From positions 1-54,351 of the forward strand of contig FCOH02000033.1 in assembly GCA_001544595.2 (NCBI GenBank): DNA of 54,351 nucleotides, in the 5' to 3' direction. The notes below the pieces were generated by a model that did no database searches, was not told the origin of the DNA, and worked only from the letters and a program-made list of their open reading frames with translations. A program made the position numbers and the translations under genes. This DNA comes from Caballeronia peredens (GTDB taxonomy: Bacteria; Pseudomonadota; Gammaproteobacteria; Burkholderiales; Burkholderiaceae). Shown here piece after piece: positions 42,763 to 49,989 of the stretch; the first letter of the stretch is position 1, and every line of letters begins with the position of its first letter.

Positions 42763-42987
42763 CTAGCGACAGCAGGCGCAGCCGCCCCGATGACGCATGC
42801 CGTAGCCGCCGGCGTCCTCGGCGCCGCCGTCCGACGCACCCGCGCCGCCGACGCTCGGCGCGCCGATGGTCACGCGCGCAGCCGTCGCGCCGCACTGCGG
42901 GCAGGCGGCGGGTTCGTCGCGCTCCGCGATGCGGCGCACGGCTTCGAATGCGCCGCAGCCGGCGCATTCGTAATCGTAGACAGGCAT
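42763..42987 (-). CDS. FmdB-type zinc-ribbon protein
   Basis: 74 residues. Opens MPVYDYECAGCGAFE, with a second CPQCG knuckle at about residues 29-33, giving the CxxC...CxxC zinc ribbon of FmdB-family putative regulators. The C-terminal half is Gly/Ala-rich and ends with a cysteine pair and histidine (RHRGGCACCR), perhaps an extra metal site. The family is often annotated as a formamidase regulator, but no amidase gene is nearby. Confidence 0.85.
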   Translation of the reverse strand: MPVYDYECAGCGAFEAVRRIAERDEPAACPQCGATAARVTIGAPSVGGAGASDGGAEDAGGYGMRHRGGCACCR

Positions 42988-43159
42988 GTCGATTCCGTTT
43001 GAAAGAAGAGGGTGAGTCTGATCGGTCGTTTCAGTTTAGCAAGCGTGCGGCGGGCGATCGATCGCCGATGCGTCGCCTCCTGGATGAAACCCGCCGTGGC
43101 ATCGCCATTGCTGAAACAAGGCCGGAATCATTCGTCGGGACGACACTCAAGGAGGCTTC

Positions 43160-43705
43160 ATGAAACGCACTGCAACGCTGGTCGCGGCGCTCGCATCGAC
43201 CATTCTCGTGGCCGCCGCGCCGCTCGCGCGCGCTCAGACCGAGGCATCGAGCACGACCATGGCCAACGATCTGCCGCCCGTCGACAAGGCCTTCGTGCAG
43301 GCGGCGTCTTCCGCCGGATCCACGGAAATCGACGCGGCCAGGCTCGCGACGAAGCAATCGCAGGACAAGGACGTGAAAGATTTCGCGCATCACATGATGA
43401 TCGATCACACCCGGCTTGCCTTGCAGCTGAAGATGGCCGCGCCCCACGGCGTCACCGTGCCGATGAGCAACTCGGACCCGTCCGCGCTCGAGTCGCTCAA
43501 GGCGCTGCACGGCAAGGATTTCGATGACGCGTATATCCGCAAGGTCGGCGTGCAGGGACATCAGGAGGCGGTGCAGGTCTTTCGGAAGGAAGCGCAGGAA
43601 GGACAGAACGCCAAACTGAAGGAGGCCGCGCATAAGGCGCTGCCGACGATCGAGCAGCATCTGAAGATGGCGCAGGAACTCGCCGCGAAGAAGGGCGTGC
43701 AGTAA
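43160..43705 (+). CDS. exported DUF4142 protein
   Basis: 181 residues. Signal peptide cleaved near APLARA (about residue 25). The mature part is a helical bundle with DKAFVQAASSAGSTEIDAARLATKQ and DVKDFAHHMMIDHTRLALQL, the ferritin-like pattern of DUF4142, followed by EGQNAKLKEAAHKALPTIEQHLKMAQEL. AAGGAGG lies just before the ATG. Periplasmic; members are common in Burkholderia and linked to stress, but their activity is unknown. Confidence 0.9.
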   Translation: MKRTATLVAALASTILVAAAPLARAQTEASSTTMANDLPPVDKAFVQAASSAGSTEIDAARLATKQSQDKDVKDFAHHMMIDHTRLALQLKMAAPHGVTVPMSNSDPSALESLKALHGKDFDDAYIRKVGVQGHQEAVQVFRKEAQEGQNAKLKEAAHKALPTIEQHLKMAQELAAKKGVQ

Positions 43706-43718
43706 GCGTTCACGCGAC

Positions 43719-43746
43719 GCACGCCGCGGCCCGCCCGGCGGCGTGC
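43719..43746. terminator. bidirectional stem-loop between DUF4142 and carbonic anhydrase genes
   Basis: Perfect 9-bp stem GCACGCCGC (43719-43727) / GCGGCGTGC (43738-43746) with a GC-rich 10-nt loop, in the 51-bp gap between convergent stop codons. No T-tract on either strand. Confidence 0.45.
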
Positions 43747-43756
43747 CGGCAACGTG

Positions 43757-44458
43757 CTAGCGGGCGGCCTGGCGCACCATCCGCAGGCGCGCTTCCTCGA
43801 GTGATTCGAACTTGCTGTCGGCTTCGTCGTACACCGACACCTTGCCGCGCCCGATGTCGTACACCCAGCCCTGAACCTGGAGCTTGCCGAGCGCGAGACG
43901 TCCCGCGACCGCCGGATGCGTGCGCAAGTGCGTGAGCTGCAGACGGATGTTCTCCTCGACCATCGCATGCACGATGCGCTCCTCTTCGAGCTTGCGCGCC
44001 ATCACGACGCTGCGCGCGGCTTCGGCATTGCGCAGCCACGCGTGCACGGTCGGCATTTCATCGGCGATGGTCGCGCCTGAGGCGAGCCCCTTCATCGCGC
44101 CGCAGTCCGAGTGGCCGCAAATGACGATCTGCCGCACGTTGAGCGCGAGCACCGCGTACTCGACCACCGCCGACACGCCGCCCAGCATCTCGCCATAGGC
44201 CGGCACGATATTGCCGATGTTGCGGCACACGAAAAGCTCGCCGGGACGCGTCTGCGTGATCATTTCCGGCGACACGCGGGAATCCGCGCAGGTGATGAAC
44301 AGCGTGTGCGGAGTCTGCCGGCGCGCAAGGCTCTTGAAGAGCGCTTCGCTGTCGGGGAAGACGAAGTGGCTGAAATCGTCGGCGCCTTGAAGGAGATACA
44401 GGAGATCGGGCGCGTCGGAGCCCTCGCGTTCTTCGCTCATCGCGGATCTGTCGGACAT
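43757..44458 (-). CDS. can: beta-class carbonic anhydrase
   Basis: 233 residues from ATG 44456-44458, with AGAGG upstream. Zinc ligands and catalytic dyad are complete: C57, D59 and R61 in TCADSR, H116 and C119 in GHSDCG. It interconverts CO2 and bicarbonate in the cytoplasm, supplying bicarbonate for carboxylases. The short acidic N-terminal extension (MSDRSAMSEEREGSDAPD) could be trimmed by starting at ATG 44440. Convergent with the DUF4142 gene. Confidence 0.93.
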   Translation of the reverse strand: MSDRSAMSEEREGSDAPDLLYLLQGADDFSHFVFPDSEALFKSLARRQTPHTLFITCADSRVSPEMITQTRPGELFVCRNIGNIVPAYGEMLGGVSAVVEYAVLALNVRQIVICGHSDCGAMKGLASGATIADEMPTVHAWLRNAEAARSVVMARKLEEERIVHAMVEENIRLQLTHLRTHPAVAGRLALGKLQVQGWVYDIGRGKVSVYDEADSKFESLEEARLRMVRQAAR

Positions 44459-44569
44459 GGGTTGCCTCTGCTGTGCGGTTCTGTCGCGCGGCGCGTGCCG
44501 CTTCAGACCGAAAGCTTGCGCATTTTTGAGACGGATCGCAAGTCAGCTCGATTATTTCGCTTTTCGTAT

Positions 44570-44584
44570 GCACCGATATGGTGC
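44570..44584. promoter_or_regulatory. inverted repeat upstream of the zinc-ribbon and carbonic anhydrase genes
   Basis: GCACC (44570-44574) and GGTGC (44580-44584) flank GATAT in the AT-richer part of the 260-bp divergent region. The sequence CACCGATATG is shared with the larger inverted repeat at 40981-41000, which suggests a common binding protein. No clear -35/-10 pair identified. Confidence 0.3.
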
Positions 44585-44718
44585 GTTGCGAGATGCCTTC
44601 GCTGGCCGGCGTCGTCAACTTCGGTTTTTTCGAACCAAAGCCCCCGTAATCTCGCATTTCTCGATGTCGTTCCTTTCGGTACATTATTCAAATCGAAAGC
44701 AAACAGAAAGGATTCGAC

Positions 44719-45036
44719 ATGAAGTGCCCAGTGTGTCCCGCGACCGAACTGCTGATGAGCGTGCGCGAAGGCATCGAGATCGATTATTGCCCGCAGTGCC
44801 GCGGCGTGTGGCTCGACCGGGGCGAGCTCGATCAGCTGATCCGCCGCGCCGAGCAGGCCGTGCTCGCCGAGGTCCAGGCGGACCGTGCCGAATGGCGCGA
44901 GCAGGAGCGCGAGCGGCGCACGCATCGCCCGGACGGGCATCGCCACGAGGAATACCGCTATGGCGATCCGCGCGTGCGGCGCGAGCATCCGCGCCGCAAG
45001 AAGTCCTTTCTCGGCGATCTGTTCGATTTCGATTGA
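44719..45036 (+). CDS. TFIIB-type zinc-ribbon protein
   Basis: 105 residues. The N-terminal ribbon has CPVC and CPQC knuckles followed by RGVWLDRGELDQLI, the exact pattern of the small zf-TFIIB family. The C-terminal half is a charged Arg/Glu/His-rich helix ending with the hydrophobic FLGDLFDFD. GAAAGGA lies upstream of the ATG. Soluble protein of unknown function, often found near stress genes; the CBS gene follows after 76 bp on the same strand. Confidence 0.85.
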   Translation: MKCPVCPATELLMSVREGIEIDYCPQCRGVWLDRGELDQLIRRAEQAVLAEVQADRAEWREQERERRTHRPDGHRHEEYRYGDPRVRREHPRRKKSFLGDLFDFD

Positions 45037-45112
45037 GCGTGTGCGACGAGCCGATCGGCAAACCCATTCATGCAGCACGGACCGCACGACGCGGACAACA
45101 GGGAGAACGGCA

Positions 45113-45619
45113 ATGGCAACGGTGAAGCAGATCCTGAGGGCGAAGTCCGAAACATCGGTCCATACGATCGATGCCGAAGCGAGCGTCTTCGATGCAGTCG
45201 CGCTGATGTCGAAGGTTCAGGTGGGCGCGCTCGTGGTGACGGTGGGCGATGCGGTGTGCGGCATCGTCACCGAGCGCGACTATGCGCGCAAGGTGATCCT
45301 GCAGGACAAGGCCTCGCGGACGACCACGGTATGCGAAATCATGACTGCGCCCGTGATGTCCGTGAGCCCCTGGACGAGCGCCGACGAATGCATGGCGCTG
45401 ATCACGCAGTACCGCATTCGTCATCTGCCGGTGATCGACGGCGGCAGGCTGCTCGGCATGGTGTCGATCGGCGACATGGTGCGGCATCTGATCGACGAGC
45501 AGCAGTTCGCCATCGATCAGTTGGAGAGCTACGTGCGCGGCCCGCGCCACGACATGCCGACGTGCGCGCTCACGCGCAGCACGCCGATTCCGCAGACGCT
45601 CGAGACGCGCTTCGCGTGA
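45113..45619 (+). CDS. CBS-domain pair protein
   Basis: 168 residues from ATG 45113 with GGGAG upstream; the frame is open farther 5' but that part overlaps the zinc-ribbon gene. Two CBS motifs: the first around SVFDAVALMSKVQVGALVV and CGIVTERDYARKVI, the second around ADECMALITQYRIRHLPV and GMVSIGDMVRHLI. Stand-alone CBS pairs bind adenosine nucleotides (AMP, ATP, SAM or NAD) and regulate partner proteins; related Burkholderia proteins resemble hypoxia-response-type CBS proteins. Its stop codon abuts that of the next, convergent gene. Confidence 0.9.
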   Translation: MATVKQILRAKSETSVHTIDAEASVFDAVALMSKVQVGALVVTVGDAVCGIVTERDYARKVILQDKASRTTTVCEIMTAPVMSVSPWTSADECMALITQYRIRHLPVIDGGRLLGMVSIGDMVRHLIDEQQFAIDQLESYVRGPRHDMPTCALTRSTPIPQTLETRFA

Positions 45620-46390
45620 TCAGGTCGCATCCATGCCGGTGACCGGCTCGACCGGGCGCACCGGCTCGGTCGGGGGCGCGAAATCGCGGCGGAAGCGGTT
45701 GAGGGCGGAGAGTCCCATCGACAGTCCCGGATCGAGATAGTGAACGATGAGACTGCGACGCTCGCCGTTCACTACGTCGAGATTGCAGTGCTGCATCAGA
45801 AAGCCGTTGAACACGAAGACGCTGCCGGGCTTGCCCTTGATGCGCGTGCAGATGCCCTGATCGAGATGCCGTTGCGTGCGTGCGAGGCGCAGCGCGAAGG
45901 GCATGTTGCGCTCGGTCCACTGCAGGCTCTTGGTGAAGAGATTGCTCGTGCGGCCCGGCAGACGGCGCGGCTTCGTATAGGCGATGAGATCGCCCGCGCG
46001 TTCGTCGTCGGCGGACTGCAGCAGGATCACGAGCGTGAGCACGTGTGAATCGTAGTGACGGCAGTGGCTGTTCGAATCCGTCGTGGGGCTGCCCACGCGC
46101 AGACCGAACCACGGGCCTGTCGCGGCCTTCGCCTTCAATGTGGAGTCGACCCAGTCGGACGCGAGGCGCACCGACTCGCTTTCCAGTTCCTTGAACTTCG
46201 GTATTTCACGCAGCGTGTGGAGCACATCCTTGGCGCTGGTGAAAAATTGCTTGTGATCGGGCGTTGCGTCGTGGGCCACGTCGAGCTTCGACTTGATCTC
46301 GGCGAGCAGTTGTTCGGGCACGACCGATTCGAAGACAGCCAGTTCTCCCCGGCACGCGCGTTGCAACGCGTCATGGTCTTGTTTTTTCAT
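45620..46390 (-). CDS. putative Fe(II)/2-oxoglutarate-dependent oxygenase
   Basis: 256 residues from ATG 46388-46390, preceded by GGGG; a GTG two codons earlier overlaps that site. No signal peptide. The C-terminal half contains an HxD pair in CRHYDSHVLTLVILL, a distal histidine in FVFNGFLMQHCNL and an arginine in GERRSLIVHYLD, the order expected for a double-stranded beta-helix 2OG oxygenase. The N-terminal ~100 residues are helical and not recognised. Substrate unknown. It sits 771 bp upstream of the exopolysaccharide genes in opposite orientation. The assignment rests on motif order only. Confidence 0.55.
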   Translation of the reverse strand: MKKQDHDALQRACRGELAVFESVVPEQLLAEIKSKLDVAHDATPDHKQFFTSAKDVLHTLREIPKFKELESESVRLASDWVDSTLKAKAATGPWFGLRVGSPTTDSNSHCRHYDSHVLTLVILLQSADDERAGDLIAYTKPRRLPGRTSNLFTKSLQWTERNMPFALRLARTQRHLDQGICTRIKGKPGSVFVFNGFLMQHCNLDVVNGERRSLIVHYLDPGLSMGLSALNRFRRDFAPPTEPVRPVEPVTGMDAT

Positions 46391-47160
46391 ATGCACCCCG
46401 AAATATTCCGATAATTGAAACTGCGATCGACTGGCAACGTGAAGACGTGTCAGAGGCCGACGTTCTCATAATTGGTTTCTCGTCCTTGCGACGACCTCAT
46501 GCCGGCGCCGGCGTCACTCCCGAACTCGACGGGAGGCCGTGCGCGGCTTCTCGCGCACGAGGTCGTGCCACGCTTCACGGATCCGCGCCGCCGATGTCGA
46601 TGGTGGTCGGTCCATCCGGGGGCCATGCTGCCCACGCGTGCCTGTTGGTCTCGCTCATGGCGGTTTCTTGTTTTGAGCTTCTGTTCTGATTTGCTTTCGG
46701 GTTCCTGTCAAACCCGTCCCGTCCGTCCGGCTGCCCGTCGTCGCGGGCACTAACCAGTCAGTACATTTTTGTACTTTGTTCGGCAATCCTATCGTTGAGG
46801 CTCTGCGCCGAATGTACGACGGCGCACGCGAGAAGCGGCGGCCCGCACATCGGAGAAACCCGGAGCGGTACGACAAATTTCACGCGGCGCGTCGTCCGTG
46901 CAACTTCGGCAAACGTTTTGCGGCCCGGCCTTATGAGCGCCAGCGGACACAGCAAACGTTGGCCGCGAGCGCCCCCGGCCGATACGTGCGTCCGCGCACT
47001 GAGCCCGATTAAGCGGACGGGTAATTTTCGACCATCAAACGAGCCCGGCCAGGCTCGACTCGCCTATCGCACGACGCCTGCACACAACAACGACGCGTCC
47101 GGCGGTACAGCGGCAAACAACGAAACGACGATCCGAACACGGACATTCGACGGGGATTCA
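46391..47160. promoter_or_regulatory. 770-bp upstream region of the exopolysaccharide genes
   Basis: Divergent control region between the putative oxygenase and the exopolysaccharide genes. The most distinct element is AGTAC-ATTTTT-GTACT (46760-46775), an inverted repeat in a local AT-rich patch. Farther on are short open frames on both strands with no ribosome site or domain, which I do not accept. An AT-rich segment TAATTTTCG near 47022 is the nearest promoter-like stretch to the first gene. A long untranslated leader or regulatory RNA is possible; nothing in the sequence proves it. Confidence 0.4.
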
Positions 47161-48498
47161 ATGAACAGGGCATCGCTGGAAGACAGACTCTGGGTGGCGA
47201 CCTTTATCGTCGCCGTGGCGAGCGACGTTCTCTCGGGCGTGATCCGCTACGCCACGTCGCTGGTCGGCGCGGCTCCCATCACTTATCTGCCCAAGGTGCT
47301 GATGCTCGCTTGGGTGCTCTTCATCCTGCTCAAGCGGCCGAAGGCGAGTCACGCGATCATCGCGCTGTATCTGCTCGCGCAGTCTTTCGTGTCGCTGTCG
47401 CACGGCGTGGCGCCCGAGGCCGTCGGCTTCTGGGTGTGGACCGTGATGCCGATGCTCTTCGCGTTGACCGCTTCGCCGCAGGCGCTCGCGCTGCTCAACG
47501 GCGGCGGGGCGCGCGTGGCGTTCTTCGTGCTGGCGGCGCTGTGCTTCATCGGGCTCTTGCTGAACAGCTACTCGCCGATGCCGTGGATCGGACAGAGCGT
47601 GTCGGTGGGCGGCCACAACGTTTCGGTGGCGATGTCGTCGTATGTGGGCATGGCAAAGAGACTGACCGGCTTCGGCCGCGACAGCGCGTCCACCGGCCTG
47701 ATGGTCGGGCTGCTCACGACCTTCCTGCTCATGCGCATGCGCTCGAAGCTGCTGCAGCTCGCGTTGCTCGGATGCGCGGGCGCGGCCGTCTACGCGACGA
47801 CCAACAAGACGGCGCCGGTCGCGCTGGCGCTCGTCGTCATCGCGCATTGCTTCCTCGCTTCGTCGACGATCAAGCGCGCCTGCCTGTGGGCGGCCGGCTT
47901 CGCGGTGGCCTTTCCGATCGTGTCGTTCCTCGCGACCTCGGCGATCAATCTCGCGGGCACCGGCTTTACGACGCTCGCGTCGTTTCAGGACCGCATGTGG
48001 AATACGTGGCCGCTGTTGATCGAAGGCCTGCTCAAGGACAACCGCATCTGGCTCGGCCTCGGGCCGGGCGGCTTCGGCTCGGCGGCGACGTATTACGAGA
48101 GCGCCTTCGGCTTCAACGTCGCGTATGCGGACAACACGGTGCTCTACGCGGTCGCGAGCTTCGGCTTCTTCGGCGCGCTGGTGCTCGTCTGGGCGCTCGT
48201 GCGTCTCATGCTCAAGGCCGAGCCGACCGACCGCGCCTCCTGGGCGATGCTGCTCTATCTGCTCTTCGCCTGCGCGAGCACGGACATCTGCGAATCGATC
48301 GGCTGCCTGCTGTTTCTCGGCGTCACGATCCGCTATCTGCGCGAGAGCGTGCCCGAAACCTTCAGCCGGATGAGCCGCATGCCGGCCCATCCGTCGATGC
48401 GCGCGAACGGCTTCGTCGTCGATGAGCGAGGCGTCGAGCAACATCACGATACGTTGCTGGACGCGTCGCGCGGCAGCTTCGGGAGGCATCTGACGTGA
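47161..48498 (+). CDS. polysaccharide polymerase / O-antigen ligase-like membrane protein
   Basis: 445 residues from ATG 47161; the frame is open upstream, but the earlier part has no membrane character and CGGGGA precedes this start. About ten to twelve membrane helices with a larger loop containing NTWPLLIEGLLKDNRIWLGLGPGGFGSAATYYES. The GLGPGGFG stretch after a polytopic N-terminal half resembles the Wzy_C/ligase region. It should act at the periplasmic face, polymerising or ligating lipid-linked repeat units. Its stop overlaps the start of the glycoside hydrolase gene. The hydrophilic C-terminal tail (~50 residues) is unusual. Confidence 0.75.
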   Translation: MNRASLEDRLWVATFIVAVASDVLSGVIRYATSLVGAAPITYLPKVLMLAWVLFILLKRPKASHAIIALYLLAQSFVSLSHGVAPEAVGFWVWTVMPMLFALTASPQALALLNGGGARVAFFVLAALCFIGLLLNSYSPMPWIGQSVSVGGHNVSVAMSSYVGMAKRLTGFGRDSASTGLMVGLLTTFLLMRMRSKLLQLALLGCAGAAVYATTNKTAPVALALVVIAHCFLASSTIKRACLWAAGFAVAFPIVSFLATSAINLAGTGFTTLASFQDRMWNTWPLLIEGLLKDNRIWLGLGPGGFGSAATYYESAFGFNVAYADNTVLYAVASFGFFGALVLVWALVRLMLKAEPTDRASWAMLLYLLFACASTDICESIGCLLFLGVTIRYLRESVPETFSRMSRMPAHPSMRANGFVVDERGVEQHHDTLLDASRGSFGRHLT

Positions 48499-49814
48499 TG
48501 CGCCCCGGTCCTCGCATGGCGCGGCGCGTGACGCTTGCCGCGCTCCTCGCGTTTTGCGGCGCGCTGCTCGCGGCATCGCCCGCGCCGACGGTCACGCTCG
48601 ACGGCGCAGCGAATTCCGCCGAAGTGCCGTATGCCGCCGTGCCGAGATTCGCGGCGTCGCGCGCGAACACGGGCGTTGCTATCCACCAGATCAACGATAC
48701 GCGCCTGCTCGATGCCGTGAAGGACGTCGGCTTCTCGTTCGTGCGCACGGACCTGTTCTGGGAAGCGGTGCAGGCGCCGGACGGCTGGCACTTCGGCGGG
48801 TTCGACGGGCTCGTCTCGAACCTGTCGGCGCGCGGCCTCGGCGCGCTTTTCATCCTGGGCTACAAGCATTACATGTTCAGCCCGGACCAGCCGCCGACGT
48901 CCGCGCCGCAGCTCGCCGCGTTCCGCACGTACGTGTATCAGGCGGCCTTTCGCTATCGCAACGCGCCGGTGCGCTTCGAAGTATGGAACGAGCAGGACCA
49001 CAAGGATTTCTGGCTCGCAACGCCGTCGCCGCGTGCGTATCGCGCGTTGCTGGAGACGGCGGTAGGCGCGGCGCGCGCGGCCAATCCCGACGTGACGATC
49101 GCCACGGGCGGGGTGCAGCAGGTCGATCGCGACTTCATCCGCTCGGTCGGCGACATGAGCGCGGCGAAGTCGCGCAGCGGGCCGGACGCCGTGAGCGTGC
49201 ATCCGTATCGACAGCAGTATCCGGAGACCGTGCTCGACGACTACGCGGCGTTGCGCGAAGACCTCTCTACATACGCGAAGCGTCCGCAAGTGTGGGCCAC
49301 CGAATGGTCATACCCGACCTTCGCATACGAATATGTAGCGGACATCGCCGATGGTCATTCGCCCGAAGCGCGTGCACGTCAGGCGAAGTATGCGGTGCGG
49401 CTCTTTCTGATGAACTGGATTGCGCAGATCGGCCTGACTTCGTATTACGACATGCGCAATGACGGCACGAACCCGCGCGAGATGGAGCACAACTTCGGGC
49501 TGCTCGATGCAGGCAACGCGAAGCTGCCGGCGTATCACGCGGTGAAGCATCTCTTCGGCTTCACGGCGGGCGTGAAGAACGCGCGCTGGTTCATCGACGA
49601 GAAAGAGAAGTATGCGGTGCTCAAGTTCGAGGCCAATGGCGCGACGAAGTATGTCGTGTGGTGCTACGGCGCGGGCAACGTAATGAATCTCGACGTATCG
49701 CGTCTGCCCGACCGCGCGATCGTCACCGATCTGTACGGCAAGCCGCGCACCGGGCGCGGCGTGCTGGCGGTCACCGAAGCGCAGGGTCCGGTTTTCATCA
49801 GCGTGGCTTCGTGA
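48498..49814 (+). CDS. exported glycoside hydrolase, clan-A type, PslG-like
   Basis: 438 residues from ATG 48498, whose A is the last base of the preceding stop (TGATG coupling); GTG 48495 is an alternative. An N-terminal signal-like helix (VTLAALLAFCGALLAA) leads to a (beta/alpha)8 domain: VGFSFVRTDLFWEAV, acid/base glutamate in EVWNEQDHKDFW (about residue 165) and nucleophile glutamate in VWATEWSYP (about residue 269). The layout resembles the GH39-type PslG of Pseudomonas, which trims its own exopolysaccharide during export. Translationally coupled to the polymerase-like gene, so processing of the same polymer is likely. Confidence 0.82.
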   Translation: MRPGPRMARRVTLAALLAFCGALLAASPAPTVTLDGAANSAEVPYAAVPRFAASRANTGVAIHQINDTRLLDAVKDVGFSFVRTDLFWEAVQAPDGWHFGGFDGLVSNLSARGLGALFILGYKHYMFSPDQPPTSAPQLAAFRTYVYQAAFRYRNAPVRFEVWNEQDHKDFWLATPSPRAYRALLETAVGAARAANPDVTIATGGVQQVDRDFIRSVGDMSAAKSRSGPDAVSVHPYRQQYPETVLDDYAALREDLSTYAKRPQVWATEWSYPTFAYEYVADIADGHSPEARARQAKYAVRLFLMNWIAQIGLTSYYDMRNDGTNPREMEHNFGLLDAGNAKLPAYHAVKHLFGFTAGVKNARWFIDEKEKYAVLKFEANGATKYVVWCYGAGNVMNLDVSRLPDRAIVTDLYGKPRTGRGVLAVTEAQGPVFISVAS

Positions 49815-49817
49815 AAG

Positions 49818-49858
49818 TGCAGTGAGTGCGGTTGATGCAGTGAGTGCGGTGAGTGCGG
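49818..49858. repeat. direct repeats after the hydrolase gene
   Basis: TGCAGTGAGTGCGGT at 49818-49832 and again at 49836-49850, with a partial third unit GAGTGCGG at 49851-49858. Non-coding tandem array immediately after the stop codon. Confidence 0.6.
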
Positions 49859-49861
49859 GAA

Positions 49862-49898
49862 GGAGAGGGGCGCGTACGGGGAAGACGCGCCTCTCTTC
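49862..49898 (+). terminator. long hairpin between the hydrolase and Wzc-like genes
   Basis: A 14-bp stem with two G-T pairs, 49862-49875 against 49885-49898, loop 9 nt. No T-tract follows. It may terminate or attenuate transcription, or stabilise the upstream mRNA, ahead of the gene at 49990. Confidence 0.45.
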
Positions 49899-49989
49899 AT
49901 GTATCGGTTCGGATGACGTAATGGTTTTGCCGACGATGGCCAGTCGCCACTGACGTCCTTGGTCTTCATTTCTTTGTTAGGGATATAAC

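Noticed and set aside
46447..46689. 80-codon plus-strand frame in the exopolysaccharide upstream region
   Set aside because: No ribosome site, no recognisable domain, composition unlike neighbouring genes.
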